This document shows positions 26,432 to 35,562 of a DNA stretch of 64,000 bases, one piece after another. The DNA is from Mycolicibacterium mageritense. GTDB taxonomy: Bacteria; Actinomycetota; Actinomycetes; Mycobacteriales; Mycobacteriaceae. The notes under the pieces were generated by a model. The model was given only the letters and a program-made list of their open reading frames with translations. It was not told the DNA's origin and ran no database searches. The stretch's first letter is position 1. Each line of letters opens with the position of its first letter. A program made the position numbers and the translations under genes. The DNA lies in the NCBI RefSeq assembly GCF_010727475.1, contig NZ_AP022567.1, positions 6,758,001-6,822,000 of the forward strand, written 5' to 3'.

Positions 26432-27205
26432 ATGACCCAGACTGAGCAGCCCGCAGTCGATTTCGACTTCCGCCTGGACGGCCGGACTGCACTGGTGACC
26501 GGCGCCGCGTCGGGCATCGGCGCGGCCATCGCCGAGGCCTACGCGGCCAAGGGCGCTCGCATCGCCGCGGTCGACCTCAACGCGTCCGGCGCCGACGCCG
26601 CGGCGCGCGCTCTGGGCGACGAGAACCGCGGATTTGCTTGCGACGTGGCCGATCCCGAATCGGTGAGCCGGGCTGTGGACGAGGTCGTCGAGGCCTTCGG
26701 CCAGATCGACATCCTGGTCAACAGCGCGGGCATCGCGCGGCTCGCGCCGGCCGAGGAGCTGTCGCTCGCAGACTGGGACACCACCATCGCGGTCAACCTG
26801 CGCGGCACGTTCCTGATGTGTCAGGCAGTGGGACGACGCATGCTCGACTCGGGCGGCGGGTCGATCATCAACATGGCCTCGCAGGCCGCGACCGTCGCGC
26901 TCGACCAGCACGTGGCGTACTGCGCGTCGAAATTCGGTGTCGTCGGGGTGTCGAAAGTCCTTGCCGCCGAGTGGGGTGGCCGTGGTGTCCGGGTCAACAC
27001 CATCTCCCCCACCGTGGTCCTCACCGAACTGGGCCACCGCGCCTGGGACGGTCCCCGCGGTGATGCGCTCAAGCAGCTGATCCCGACTGGCCGGTTCGCC
27101 TATCCGAACGAGATCGCGGCGGCCGCGGTGTTCTTGGCCTCGGATGCCGCGCAGATGATCACGGGCGCGGACCTGCTGATCGACGGCGGCTACACCATCA
27201 AGTAG
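26432..27205 (+). CDS. SDR-family polyol/sugar dehydrogenase, regulator-linked
   Basis: A 257-residue short-chain dehydrogenase with TGAASGIGAAIAEAY, NSAG in place of NNAG, the catalytic YCASK motif and ADLLIDGGYTIK at the end. Similar proteins include gluconate 5-dehydrogenase, D-arabinitol and D-threitol dehydrogenases. It is the second gene of the plus-strand unit headed by the SorC regulator and is convergent with the thiolase-like gene, 4 bp away. It is probably the fourth polyol dehydrogenase of the locus. Confidence 0.85.
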   Translation: MTQTEQPAVDFDFRLDGRTALVTGAASGIGAAIAEAYAAKGARIAAVDLNASGADAAARALGDENRGFACDVADPESVSRAVDEVVEAFGQIDILVNSAGIARLAPAEELSLADWDTTIAVNLRGTFLMCQAVGRRMLDSGGGSIINMASQAATVALDQHVAYCASKFGVVGVSKVLAAEWGGRGVRVNTISPTVVLTELGHRAWDGPRGDALKQLIPTGRFAYPNEIAAAAVFLASDAAQMITGADLLIDGGYTIK

Positions 27206-27209
27206 CGCG

Positions 27210-28685
27210 TCACAGCAACGTCGCGGTGCCGTCCGGGTGTACCTGGATCTTGGCGCCCGCGATGTCGTCGGCCACGGTCGCGCGCACCTGGTCGGCGTCG
27301 GTGACGCGCACCAGCGTCCGCGCATCGTCCGGCGTCCGGACGGCCAGGAAGGCCTTCTCGGGCTCACCGTCCCGGTTGAAGGGTGTGGTCCAGGTTTCGA
27401 CGGTCCCGACGCCGGTCCACTCGACCAGGGCGGTTCTCGTGGGTTCCTGGTCGACCACGGGTTGCACGTCCTCCCAACGGAACTCGTGCGCAGGTGGCTC
27501 GGTGCCATACACCCCGAAGCTGTGTTTCGTGAGGTAGCCCCCGTTCGCGGTGATCAGTCCGCGCCTGCCGGGTTCGGCCGCCAACCGCTCGGCCATCGTG
27601 GCGATCGAATGCGTGACGTAGTTGTTCCACGGCCCACCGGCAAACGTCAGGCCGCCCGTGACGGTCAGCGGACGGTTCGGATCGCCAAGCGGCAGACCGA
27701 GTTCGGCGGCCGCGACCTGCACCGCCGACGGGAAACACGAGTACACGTCGATCAGCTCGATGTCGTCGGCGCCTACGCCGGCCAGCTCCAGGACGCGACG
27801 GCCGCCGATCCGGATCGCCGGTGACCGGTAGAACTCGGCTCGCTCGCCGATCGCATACGTGTCATGCGCGTCGGTACCGGCGTGCGGGAAAATCCAACGG
27901 TCGGTGGGGATCTGGAGATACGTCGCCTTCTCGACCGTGGTGAGGACCAGCGCCGCGCCCTGATCGACCATGTTGTTCGAGTTCATCAGCTTGGTGTAGG
28001 GCCAGCTGATCATCCGGTTGCCCGGCCCCGGTTGCCAGATCTGTTCGGCGCTCAGCCGGTCCCGGCTCCAGGCGTGCCCGTTGTCCGCCGCGACCGCGCT
28101 GAACCGAGACCACAGCTCACCGATGCGGCGGCGGTGCTCGTCGGGTTTCTCACCGGCCGCGATCCGCAGCGCCTGTTCGAACATCGGGTACACGTAGGCG
28201 GGGCGGTCCAGCTTGATCCGGATCTCCGCCTCTCCGGCCATCGGCACCCCGTCGTGCGCGCCGACGGCCTCCGGCACCGAATCGTCCTGGCGCGTCCAGT
28301 CCGAGCTCAGGCCGCGGCGCCGCAACCTCGTGCGGGTGCGCCAGGTTTCCGCCCCCGCAATGAGGACGACGTCGGCGCGCCCGGCCATCAGATCGCGGCA
28401 GGCCTCGTTGACCAAGGTTTGCGGCACATTGCCGCCGACACCGGTGTACCGGGTTCTCGCGTCGTCGGCGCGGATGCGCTGTGCGAGCAGCAATCCCGGA
28501 TCACGGTAGTGCCACGACAGCAGGTTGACTACCCGCACCGAATCGACCGCTTCGACCACGCGGGGATCCGCGGCCGCCCTGGCCGCCGACGCCATGAGGT
28601 CGACCGGCTCCACATCGGGACTTTCGTCGCGCTGATTGACCTGGCCGTATCCGGCCAACACCGGTGTCCTGGGATCGAGTGCCAT
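27210..28685 (-). CDS. Thiolase-like (SCP-2 thiolase-type) protein lacking the nucleophilic Cys motif
   Basis: A 491-residue protein of the thiolase superfamily, apparently orthologous to an M. tuberculosis protein annotated as acetyl-CoA acetyltransferase (Rv1867, from memory). Thiolase landmarks are ADVVLIAGAETW, IELIDVYSCFPSAVQVAAAE and LTFAGGPWNNYVTHSIA. The usual nucleophile context (NxxCxSG) is replaced by VGGNVPQTLVNEACRDL, and the C-terminal CxNGG is ITANGGYLTKH. Standard thiolysis is therefore doubtful. The C-terminal 80 residues form an extra beta-rich, OB-like domain. Its partner or substrate is unknown. Confidence 0.75.
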   Translation of the reverse strand: MALDPRTPVLAGYGQVNQRDESPDVEPVDLMASAARAAADPRVVEAVDSVRVVNLLSWHYRDPGLLLAQRIRADDARTRYTGVGGNVPQTLVNEACRDLMAGRADVVLIAGAETWRTRTRLRRRGLSSDWTRQDDSVPEAVGAHDGVPMAGEAEIRIKLDRPAYVYPMFEQALRIAAGEKPDEHRRRIGELWSRFSAVAADNGHAWSRDRLSAEQIWQPGPGNRMISWPYTKLMNSNNMVDQGAALVLTTVEKATYLQIPTDRWIFPHAGTDAHDTYAIGERAEFYRSPAIRIGGRRVLELAGVGADDIELIDVYSCFPSAVQVAAAELGLPLGDPNRPLTVTGGLTFAGGPWNNYVTHSIATMAERLAAEPGRRGLITANGGYLTKHSFGVYGTEPPAHEFRWEDVQPVVDQEPTRTALVEWTGVGTVETWTTPFNRDGEPEKAFLAVRTPDDARTLVRVTDADQVRATVADDIAGAKIQVHPDGTATLL

Positions 28686-28806
28686 GGCCCGAACCTAGTC
28701 GAAGCGGTAGATCGACCTCAGCGTCCGGTAGCCGGCAAGCCCCTCAGGCCCCGACTACCGGTCGACACCGCTCGACTTGACGACGGGCGGCGCCGGACCC
28801 GACACC

Positions 28807-29694
28807 TCACCGCGCCACCAATCGCTCGACCCAGCCCAGCAGTCCGTCGACGTCGGACCCGACATACATGAGGTCGACGAACGCATCGGGAAATCCGTTG
28901 TCGGCGAGCACCTGTACCGCCTCGGCGACCTGGGCGACGGTGCTGCCCGCGGCCACGTTGACGCGCACCTGAGTCGCGATGGCGGCGGGGTCGCGCCCTG
29001 TCGCCACGGCTGCGTCGTCGATGATCCTCCGGTGCCGGTGCAAAGCGTCCGGCCGCACCCCGCCCGGCACGAGCACCGCGGGCAGCCAGCCGTCGGCTCG
29101 GCGTCCGATGCGCTGCAGACCGGCTGCGGTGAACGCGCCGAGGTAGATCGGCGGGCGCGGGCGTTGTACCGGTTTGAACTCGACCCAGGACGGCGGCACC
29201 GACCACCGCTCACCGTTGTACGTCACGGGGCCCCCGCTCGACCACAGCGCGTCGAGAACGTCGAGAACCTCGTCGAGTTGCTCGCCGCGACGCGCGAACG
29301 GGACGCCCGCCGCCTCGTACTCCTCGGGCGACCAGCCGATGCCGAACCCGGGCAGCAGCCTGCCACCGCTCACGGCATCGATGCTCGCGAGCTGGCGTGC
29401 CAACTGCACGGGCGGGTACCAGGGCGCGACGAACACACTGGCGCCCAACCGCGCCGACGCCGTCGCCGCGGCGGCCACCGCGAGCGCGGTGAACGGATCG
29501 AGGCTCGTGCGGAACTGCTCGGGGACCGTGTCGGCGCCCGCATACCCGACGCTGGGCTCCACCGCTGCGAGCAGCCGGTCGCCGACCCACAGGCTGCCGG
29601 CTCCGAGTTGTTCTGCGGTCGCGGCGAACCGGGCCAACTCGGCGGCGTTCGCCACGGCAGAGCGTCCGAATTGCGGCAACGCGAAACCCAGCAC
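28807..29694 (-). CDS. LLM-class F420-dependent oxidoreductase
   Basis: A 295-residue luciferase-like TIM-barrel protein. Features are GFALPQFG at the N-terminus, LGASVFVAPWYPPVQLARQLASID, and GRLLPGFGIGWSPEEYEAAGV, the conserved segment of F420-dependent LLM enzymes. The C-terminus (DNGFPDAFVDLMYVGSDVD) fits the same class. It is divergent from the phosphoketolase gene across 95 bp and separated from the thiolase-like gene by 121 bp that holds nothing recognisable. Substrate unknown. Confidence 0.85.
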   Translation of the reverse strand: MLGFALPQFGRSAVANAAELARFAATAEQLGAGSLWVGDRLLAAVEPSVGYAGADTVPEQFRTSLDPFTALAVAAAATASARLGASVFVAPWYPPVQLARQLASIDAVSGGRLLPGFGIGWSPEEYEAAGVPFARRGEQLDEVLDVLDALWSSGGPVTYNGERWSVPPSWVEFKPVQRPRPPIYLGAFTAAGLQRIGRRADGWLPAVLVPGGVRPDALHRHRRIIDDAAVATGRDPAAIATQVRVNVAAGSTVAQVAEAVQVLADNGFPDAFVDLMYVGSDVDGLLGWVERLVAR

Positions 29695-29789
29695 GCCGTC
29701 AGGGTATCCCGAAGAGTTGGGTTATCCGGCTGTCATTCGGGTATCCGAAAGACCCACAGTGTTCACACACAACCGGCACCCTGGAAGTT

Positions 29790-32159
29790 ATGAGCGACGC
29801 GAACCTCTCCCCGGCCCTGACCGACCAGGAACTCGAACAGCTCGACGCGTACTGGCGCGCCGCCAACTACCTGTCCGTAGGTCAGATCTATCTGCTGGAC
29901 AATCCGCTGCTGGCCGAACCGCTCTCGCCCGAACACGTCAAGCCCCGGCTGCTCGGCCACTGGGGCACGACGCCCGGCCTCAACCTCATCTACGCCCACC
30001 TCAACCGGATCATCCGCGACCGGGACGCCAACGTCATCTACATCACCGGCCCCGGCCACGGTGGCCCCGGCCTGGTCGCCAACGCCTACCTCGAGGGCAC
30101 CTACAGCGAGGTGTACACCGGCATCGGCCAGGACGCCGATGGCATGCGAAAGTTGTTCCGGCAGTTCTCTTTTCCCGGCGGGATTCCGAGTCACGTGGCG
30201 GCCGAGACACCCGGGTCGATCCACGAGGGCGGTGAGCTCGGGTACGCGCTGGTGCACGCGTACGGGGCCGCGTTCGACAATCCGGACCTCGTGGTCGCGT
30301 GTGTCGTCGGCGACGGTGAAGCCGAGACCGGGCCGTTGGCCGCAAGCTGGCATTCCAACAAGTTCCTCAACCCCGTCACCGACGGTGCGGTGCTGCCGAT
30401 CCTGCACCTCAACGGCTACAAGATCGCCAATCCCACGGTGTTGGCCCGCATTCCGCAGGACGAACTCGAGTCGCTGTTCTACGGCTACGGGTACCGGCCG
30501 ATCACGGTCGCGGGTGACGATCCGGCAAACGTGCACCAGCAGTTGGCCACCGCGTTGGACGAGGCGTTCGATCAGATCGCGGCGATCCAGCGCGCGGCGC
30601 GCCTCGACGACGAGCCGGGCCGGCCGCTGTGGCCGATGATCATCATGCGCACCCCCAAGGGCTGGACGGGGCCTGCCGTCGTCGACGGCAAGAAGGTCGA
30701 AGACACGTGGCGTTCGCACCAGGTGCCGTTGTCGGAGACGCGCACCAACCCCGAACACCTGGCCCAGCTCGAGGAGTGGTTGCGCAGCTACCGGCCGGCG
30801 GAGCTCTTCGACGAAACCGGTGTGCTGCGTCAGGAACTGCGAGACCAGGCGCCCGCCGGGAACCGGCGCATGAGCGCCAACCCGCACGCCAACGGCGGGC
30901 TGCTGCTGCGTGACCTCGACCTCCCAGATTTCACCGACTACGCCGTCGCCGTCGAGCGGCCCGGCAGCGAGACCGCGGAAGCCACCCGGGTGCTCGGCAC
31001 CTTCCTGCGCGACGTCATCACGCGCAACCCCGACCGGTTCCGCTTGATGGGCCCCGACGAGACCGCGTCCAACCGGCTCGCAGCGGTGTTCGAATCCACC
31101 GACAAAGCCTGGCAGGCCGAGACGTCACCGGACGACGAGAACCTCGCACCCGACGGGCGCGTCATGGAGGTACTCTCCGAACATCTGTGCCAGGGCTGGC
31201 TCGAGGGCTACCTGCTGACCGGACGCCACGGCCTGTTCAACTGCTACGAGGCGTTCGTGCACATCGTCGATTCGATGCTCAATCAGCACGCCAAGTGGCT
31301 GTCCAGCAGCTCACATCTGACCTGGCGCAGGCCCATCGCCTCGCTCAACTATCTGCTGACCTCACATGTGTGGCGGCAAGACCACAATGGTGCGTCGCAC
31401 CAGGATCCGGGCTTCATCGACCACGTCGCGAACAAACGGCCCGAGGTGGTCCGCGTCTACCTGCCGCCCGACGCCAACACATTGCTGTCGGTGGCCGATC
31501 ACTGCCTGCGCAGCAGGCAGTACATCAACGTGATCGTCGCTGGCAAGCAGCCCGCGCTCACCTACCTGACCATGGATGAGGCCATCGCACACTGCACGCG
31601 CGGTCTCGGAATCTGGGAGTGGGCCTCCAACACCACAGGTGAGCCCGACGTGGTGCTGGCGTGTGCCGGAGACATCCCGACGCTGGAGACCCTCGCGGCC
31701 GCCGACATCCTGCGCCGGCGCCTGCCCGATCTGAAGGTGCGGGTGGTCAACGTCGTCGACATCATGCGGCTGCAACCGGAGTCCGAACATCCGCACGGGC
31801 TGTCCGACCGGGAGTTCGACTCGATCTTCACCACGGACAAGCCCGTGATCTTCGCCTACCACGGGTACCCGTGGCTGATCCACCGGCTGGCCTACCGGCA
31901 CGCCAACCACGACCAGTTGCACGTGCGCGGGTTCAAGGAGCGCGGCACCACCACGACGCCGTTCGACATGGTGATGCTCAACGACCTCGACCGCTTCCAC
32001 CTGGTGATGGACGTGATCGACCGGGTCGACGGGTTGGGCGCCAACGCCGCGAGCCTACGACAGGAGATGGTCGACGCCCGGCTGGCGGCGCGCCGGTACA
32101 CCCGCGAGCACGGCGAGGACGATCCGGCGATCTCGCAGTGGACGTGGAAATCTGAGTGA
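29790..32159 (+). CDS. xfp: Xylulose-5-phosphate/fructose-6-phosphate phosphoketolase
   Basis: A 789-residue thiamine-diphosphate enzyme that splits xylulose-5-phosphate (and often fructose-6-phosphate) with phosphate to acetyl phosphate plus glyceraldehyde-3-phosphate (or erythrose-4-phosphate). The family sequences are easy to see: GHWGTTPGLNLIYAHLNR, ITGPGHGGPG, the ThDP motif GDGEAETGPLAASW (from G174), MGPDETASNRL and HGLFNCYEAFVHIVDSM. Length is normal for the family. It begins 2.6 kb beyond the polyol locus, so pentulose phosphates made there could be routed to acetyl phosphate. Expression linkage is not shown. Confidence 0.93.
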   Translation: MSDANLSPALTDQELEQLDAYWRAANYLSVGQIYLLDNPLLAEPLSPEHVKPRLLGHWGTTPGLNLIYAHLNRIIRDRDANVIYITGPGHGGPGLVANAYLEGTYSEVYTGIGQDADGMRKLFRQFSFPGGIPSHVAAETPGSIHEGGELGYALVHAYGAAFDNPDLVVACVVGDGEAETGPLAASWHSNKFLNPVTDGAVLPILHLNGYKIANPTVLARIPQDELESLFYGYGYRPITVAGDDPANVHQQLATALDEAFDQIAAIQRAARLDDEPGRPLWPMIIMRTPKGWTGPAVVDGKKVEDTWRSHQVPLSETRTNPEHLAQLEEWLRSYRPAELFDETGVLRQELRDQAPAGNRRMSANPHANGGLLLRDLDLPDFTDYAVAVERPGSETAEATRVLGTFLRDVITRNPDRFRLMGPDETASNRLAAVFESTDKAWQAETSPDDENLAPDGRVMEVLSEHLCQGWLEGYLLTGRHGLFNCYEAFVHIVDSMLNQHAKWLSSSSHLTWRRPIASLNYLLTSHVWRQDHNGASHQDPGFIDHVANKRPEVVRVYLPPDANTLLSVADHCLRSRQYINVIVAGKQPALTYLTMDEAIAHCTRGLGIWEWASNTTGEPDVVLACAGDIPTLETLAAADILRRRLPDLKVRVVNVVDIMRLQPESEHPHGLSDREFDSIFTTDKPVIFAYHGYPWLIHRLAYRHANHDQLHVRGFKERGTTTTPFDMVMLNDLDRFHLVMDVIDRVDGLGANAASLRQEMVDARLAARRYTREHGEDDPAISQWTWKSE

Positions 32160-32197
32160 CCTGGGTTATTGCGCGGCCTCGTTACACTGGGCAAGTT

Positions 32198-32965
32198 ATG
32201 TCTGAGCAGAGCGCCGTGGCCGCGCATCCCCATCATCCGCTGGTGGCCCAGCTCTCGGCACTGCATCATTTCCGGATTTACGCCGACATCGGCATCGTCG
32301 TGGTCGTGCTGGCGATCACCAACCTGATCGCACACTTCACCACGCCGTGGGCCAGCATCGCGACCGTGCCGGTGGCCGCCGTGGCCCTGTTGGCCCTGGT
32401 GCGTGCGCGCGGGCTGGGTTGGGCTGAACTCGGCCTCGGTCGTGAACATTGGAAGTCCGGTGCCGGTTATGCCCTGGGTGCCGTCGCGCTCGTGGTGTCG
32501 GTGATCGCCGTCGGCGCGCTGCTGCCGTGGACCCGGCCGATGTTCATGAACGACAACTACGCGACCATCTCCGGCGCGTTGATCGCGTCTATGGTCATCA
32601 TCCCGCTGCAGACCGTGATCCCCGAGGAGCTGGCGTTCCGCGGTGTGTTGCACGGTGCGCTGAACCGGGCCTGGGGATTCCGCGGTGTCGCGGCGGCGGG
32701 GTCACTGCTGTTCGGTCTGTGGCACATCGCCAGTTCGCTCGGCCTGACCAGCGAAAACGTGGGCTTCACGCGGCTGTTCGGCGGCGGCGTCTTCGGCATG
32801 GTTGCCGGCGTGGTGCTGGCCGTCGTCGCCACCGGCATCGCCGGGTTCGTGTTCACCTGGCTACGCCGACGCAGTGGCAGCCTCATCGCGCCGATCGCCC
32901 TGCACTGGTCGCTCAACGGGGTCGGAGCGCTGGCGGCCGCGCTGGTCTGGCACCTGTCGACCTAA
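32198..32965 (+). CDS. CPBP-family intramembrane metalloprotease-like protein
   Basis: A 255-residue membrane protein with about seven hydrophobic segments. The CPBP/CAAX-protease motifs are present: IPEELAFRGVLHGAL (the glutamate pair and Arg, near residues 143-157), LFGLWHIASS (His) and LIAPIALHWSLNG (His). ATG at 32198 is preferred over a frame-compatible GTG at 32156 that overlaps the phosphoketolase stop. Homologues are conserved in mycobacteria (M. tuberculosis Rv1863c, from memory). Substrate unknown. It is convergent with, and overlaps by 4 bp, the CGNR gene. Confidence 0.82.
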   Translation: MSEQSAVAAHPHHPLVAQLSALHHFRIYADIGIVVVVLAITNLIAHFTTPWASIATVPVAAVALLALVRARGLGWAELGLGREHWKSGAGYALGAVALVVSVIAVGALLPWTRPMFMNDNYATISGALIASMVIIPLQTVIPEELAFRGVLHGALNRAWGFRGVAAAGSLLFGLWHIASSLGLTSENVGFTRLFGGGVFGMVAGVVLAVVATGIAGFVFTWLRRRSGSLIAPIALHWSLNGVGALAAALVWHLST

Positions 32966-33543
32966 ACCCCGCTCCTGGCCCGCCTGCGAGCACGGAACTC
33001 ACGATTCTTCATCTTGTTGCCGCAGTCGGCCATGTCACACCAGGTGCCTCCGCGGTTGCGGGACCGGTCGTAGAACGCCCACGCGCACTCGTCGTTCGCG
33101 CAGGCCTTGAGCCGCTGCCACGTGCCGTCGCGCTGGGCGTCGCGGATCACCAACAGCAGTTCGACCAGGCGTTCCGGGACGCTGTCGCCCGCGGCCACCA
33201 GCCGCACGGCGGCGTCGGGGTCCAGCACCGCCCTGGCGGTACCGCCCGCAGCCACGGCACGCAACGTCGCCAGCGCCCGCTCCGGCGGCGGCGGTCCGCC
33301 TGCGTTGCGAATCAGCAGCGCCCGTAACGCTTCTCGCACATCGCGGAGCAACTCGAGGTCCGTGTCCATGAGCCGCGCGCCATCGCTCAGCAGCCCGTTG
33401 GAGACAAGCCACGGCACGGCGTCGGCCGGATCGGCAAGCCGGTCGAGGCCGTCAGGCAGCTCGACCGTGTTGACCAGCGCCTGGACGCGCGCGAGCGGCT
33501 CCGGAGCGGGTTTGGTTTCGGCATCGCCGAGCCACGGCGTCAT
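32962..33543 (-). CDS. CGNR zinc-finger / ABATE-domain protein, putative transcriptional regulator
   Basis: A 193-residue protein with an N-terminal ABATE-like domain (ALVNTVELPDGLDRLADPAD) and a C-terminal CGNR zinc finger. The finger is recognisable from LKACANDECAWAFYDRSRNR, then WCDMADCGNKMKNREFRARR, with the C..C and C..C pairs near residues 149-176. Such proteins are thought to be stress-linked DNA-binding regulators, but none is well studied. It is convergent with the CPBP gene (4-bp overlap) and is the only gene on its strand here. Confidence 0.85.
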   Translation of the reverse strand: MTPWLGDAETKPAPEPLARVQALVNTVELPDGLDRLADPADAVPWLVSNGLLSDGARLMDTDLELLRDVREALRALLIRNAGGPPPPERALATLRAVAAGGTARAVLDPDAAVRLVAAGDSVPERLVELLLVIRDAQRDGTWQRLKACANDECAWAFYDRSRNRGGTWCDMADCGNKMKNREFRARRRARSGV

Positions 33544-33665
33544 GACAGCATTCTACCTCAGCGTGACCATCAAAATAGTTTGACCAGTCACTCATGACCG
33601 GCGTAGCGTCGTAGATGGTCACGATGTCCTCGATGGGGATATCAGGAAACTACGAGGTAGCGGCG

Positions 33666-34229
33666 ATGAGTGACAACCGAATTTCCAACGGCGGACGCGA
33701 GGAGCAAATCAGAAACGGCGGACGCGAGGAGCAAATCGGTAACGGCGGACGCGAGGAGCAGATCAACTCGGCGAAGGCGCCCGGCGATACCCGCGCCGAG
33801 CAGGACCGCACTCCGTCGATCCGAGCCCGCATCGTTGCCCGCGTGCGATCGGCCAAGCTCGACGCCATGCTGGCCGTCGGCGTGCCCGCCCCGGCCGGCA
33901 GCGCGTTGGCCGTGCGCGCCGCCAGGTTGACGTCGGTTGCCGAACGTGAGGCCATCGCACGCACGCTGCGCCATGTGGTGCGCGAAGCCGAACGCCAGCA
34001 AGACTGCGGGCTGTTGGTGACGGCACGAATTCCGCTGCACCACAAGAACATCGCCGCCGCGGTTGACGTCATCGACAAGATCACCCTGCGGCTGCACGCC
34101 CCGCTGCCGGTCAGCGCCCGCGGCATGGCGCGGCTCAACCGAATTTTGACCGACGGATGCGGACCGCTGTACGAACTGGGCCGCGGAGATCTGGCGGGCC
34201 GCCTCGGCGCAGCGCTCGCGGAGCTGTGA
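33666..34229 (+). CDS. Hypothetical protein with N-terminal NGGREEQI repeats
   Basis: A 187-residue protein with no recognised family. Residues 8-34 are three copies of a nine-residue unit, NGGREEQI plus one variable residue. A helical, Arg/Ala-rich region follows (about 45-110), then ARIPLHHKNIAAAVDVIDKI and a C-terminal helix. There is no signal peptide or membrane segment. ATG at 33666 follows GAGGTAGCGG; an earlier in-frame ATG at 33615 has a poorer context. Its stop is 3 bp from the end of the convergent alcohol dehydrogenase gene. Function unknown. Confidence 0.6.
   Translation: MSDNRISNGGREEQIRNGGREEQIGNGGREEQINSAKAPGDTRAEQDRTPSIRARIVARVRSAKLDAMLAVGVPAPAGSALAVRAARLTSVAEREAIARTLRHVVREAERQQDCGLLVTARIPLHHKNIAAAVDVIDKITLRLHAPLPVSARGMARLNRILTDGCGPLYELGRGDLAGRLGAALAEL
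33687..33767 (+). repeat. Three tandem 27-bp repeats within a coding sequence
   Basis: Units start at 33687, 33714 and 33741. Each begins AACGGCGGACGCGAGGAGCA and keeps the reading frame; the three differ only at the last few bases and one A/G change. This is a small in-frame minisatellite that could vary in copy number between strains. Confidence 0.9.
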
Positions 34230-34232
34230 CGG

Positions 34233-35246
34233 TCACGGCAGCAGGACCGCCGCTCCTGCGATCCGTCCTGCCCCGAGGTCGGCCAACGCCTCATCGGCGC
34301 GGTCCATCGGGTAGTGCGGCGTGGTGACCCGGACGCGGTGTTCGGCGACGAACCCCAAGAAATCCCGCGCGTCGGCCCGCGTGTTGGCCGTGACCGAGCG
34401 GACCTCGCGCTCCTGAAACAGGTGCCGCTGATAGTTCAGCGTCGGGATGTCGGTCAGGTGGATGCCGGCGATCGCCAGCACGCCACCGCGGTCCAGCGCC
34501 TCGAGGGCAGGCAGCACCAGATCGCCGACCGGCGCGAAGAGGATCGCGGCGTCGAGCGGTTCGGGCGGCGGATCGGCGCTGCCCTGCGCCGAGGTCACAC
34601 CGAGCGCCAATGCCAGCTCGCGGGCCGCGTCCCCACGCGTCATGACGTGCACGCGCGCCCCCTTGGCGAGTGCGACCTGCGCGGTGAGGTGGGCGCTGCC
34701 ACCGAAACCGTACAGGCCCAACCGCCCGCCTGGCGGCAGGTCGGTGCGCAACAGCGCGCGATAACCGATGATGCCGGCACACAACAACGGCGCGAGTTCT
34801 GTGTCGGAATACCCGTCAGGTAACCGATGTGCGAATGCCGCAGGGACCGTGGTGAATTCGGCATAGCCCCCGTCGGCGTCCCAGCCGGTGTAGCGCGATT
34901 GGGGGCACAGGTTCTCCCGGCCGCGCTTGCAGTAGCGACAGCTCCCGCAGGTGTGCCGCAGCCAGGCCACGCCAACGCGGTCGCCCACCGAGAATCCCGC
35001 GCTGTCCCCGGGCCCCAGCGCGACGACCTCGCCGACCACCTCGTGGCCGGGGATGACGCGCGGCCGGTGTACGGCCAGATCGCCCTCGGCCACATGCAGG
35101 TCGGTTCGGCACACGCCACAGGCCCGAACCGCGACAAGCAGTTCGTCGGGCCCCGGCTCCGGCGTGGCGAGCGATACGCGTTCGAGTGGCCGGGTGGCCA
35201 TCGGCCCGGGCCGCGTCACCTGCCACGCCGTCATCGACGCCGTCAT
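34233..35246 (-). CDS. adhA: Zinc-dependent alcohol dehydrogenase
   Basis: A 337-residue medium-chain alcohol dehydrogenase, matching the position of adhA (Rv1862) in M. tuberculosis. Catalytic-zinc residues are in ACGVCRTDLHVAEGD and IPGHEVVGEV; structural-zinc cysteines are in CGSCRYCKRGRENLC; the cofactor motif is GLYGFGGSAHLT, a variant of GxGxxG. It resembles propanol-preferring NAD-dependent enzymes. It lies 13 bp downstream of the GlsB-like gene on the same strand, suggesting co-transcription. Confidence 0.87.
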   Translation of the reverse strand: MTASMTAWQVTRPGPMATRPLERVSLATPEPGPDELLVAVRACGVCRTDLHVAEGDLAVHRPRVIPGHEVVGEVVALGPGDSAGFSVGDRVGVAWLRHTCGSCRYCKRGRENLCPQSRYTGWDADGGYAEFTTVPAAFAHRLPDGYSDTELAPLLCAGIIGYRALLRTDLPPGGRLGLYGFGGSAHLTAQVALAKGARVHVMTRGDAARELALALGVTSAQGSADPPPEPLDAAILFAPVGDLVLPALEALDRGGVLAIAGIHLTDIPTLNYQRHLFQEREVRSVTANTRADARDFLGFVAEHRVRVTTPHYPMDRADEALADLGAGRIAGAAVLLP

Positions 35247-35259
35247 GTCGGACGGCCGA

Positions 35260-35562
35260 TCAGGTGTCTTTGCGCACCAATCCGACGATCCACAACAGGA
35301 TCACCGATCCCAGGATCGCGGTGAACAGGGTGAACCACCAGCCGCCCGCCGCCGTGTCGAGGAAGAAGCTGAGCAGAAAACCACCGATGAGCGCGCCGAC
35401 GATGCCGATGACGATGTTCATCAAGATGCCGGATCCGCCACCTTTGACGATCTTCCCGGCAATCCAGCCGGCAATCGCACCGATGATGATGTAGCCGATC
35501 CAGCCGACACTGGTCAGTGTCGTCGAACGGGCGAGCAACTCGGTCGCCGCCATTACATCCAT
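35260..35562 (-). CDS. GlsB/YeaQ/YmgE-family stress-response membrane protein
   Basis: A 100-residue small membrane protein of the transglycosylase-associated family, probably the orthologue of Rv1861. It has three hydrophobic segments with glycine-zipper character: GYIIIGAIAGWIAGKIVKGG, NIVIGIVGALIGGFLLSFF and WFTLFTAILGSVILLWIVGL. The start may be ATG 35562 or the next in-frame ATG three codons on. Family members are induced by stress in other bacteria; the molecular role is unknown. A GC-rich hairpin lies in its 5-prime region (35591-35607). Confidence 0.85.
   Translation of the reverse strand: MDVMAATELLARSTTLTSVGWIGYIIIGAIAGWIAGKIVKGGGSGILMNIVIGIVGALIGGFLLSFFLDTAAGGWWFTLFTAILGSVILLWIVGLVRKDT

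Noticed and set aside
33687..33767. CRISPR-like repeat array
   Set aside because: Only three directly adjacent 27-bp units without spacers, in frame inside a gene, and no cas genes.
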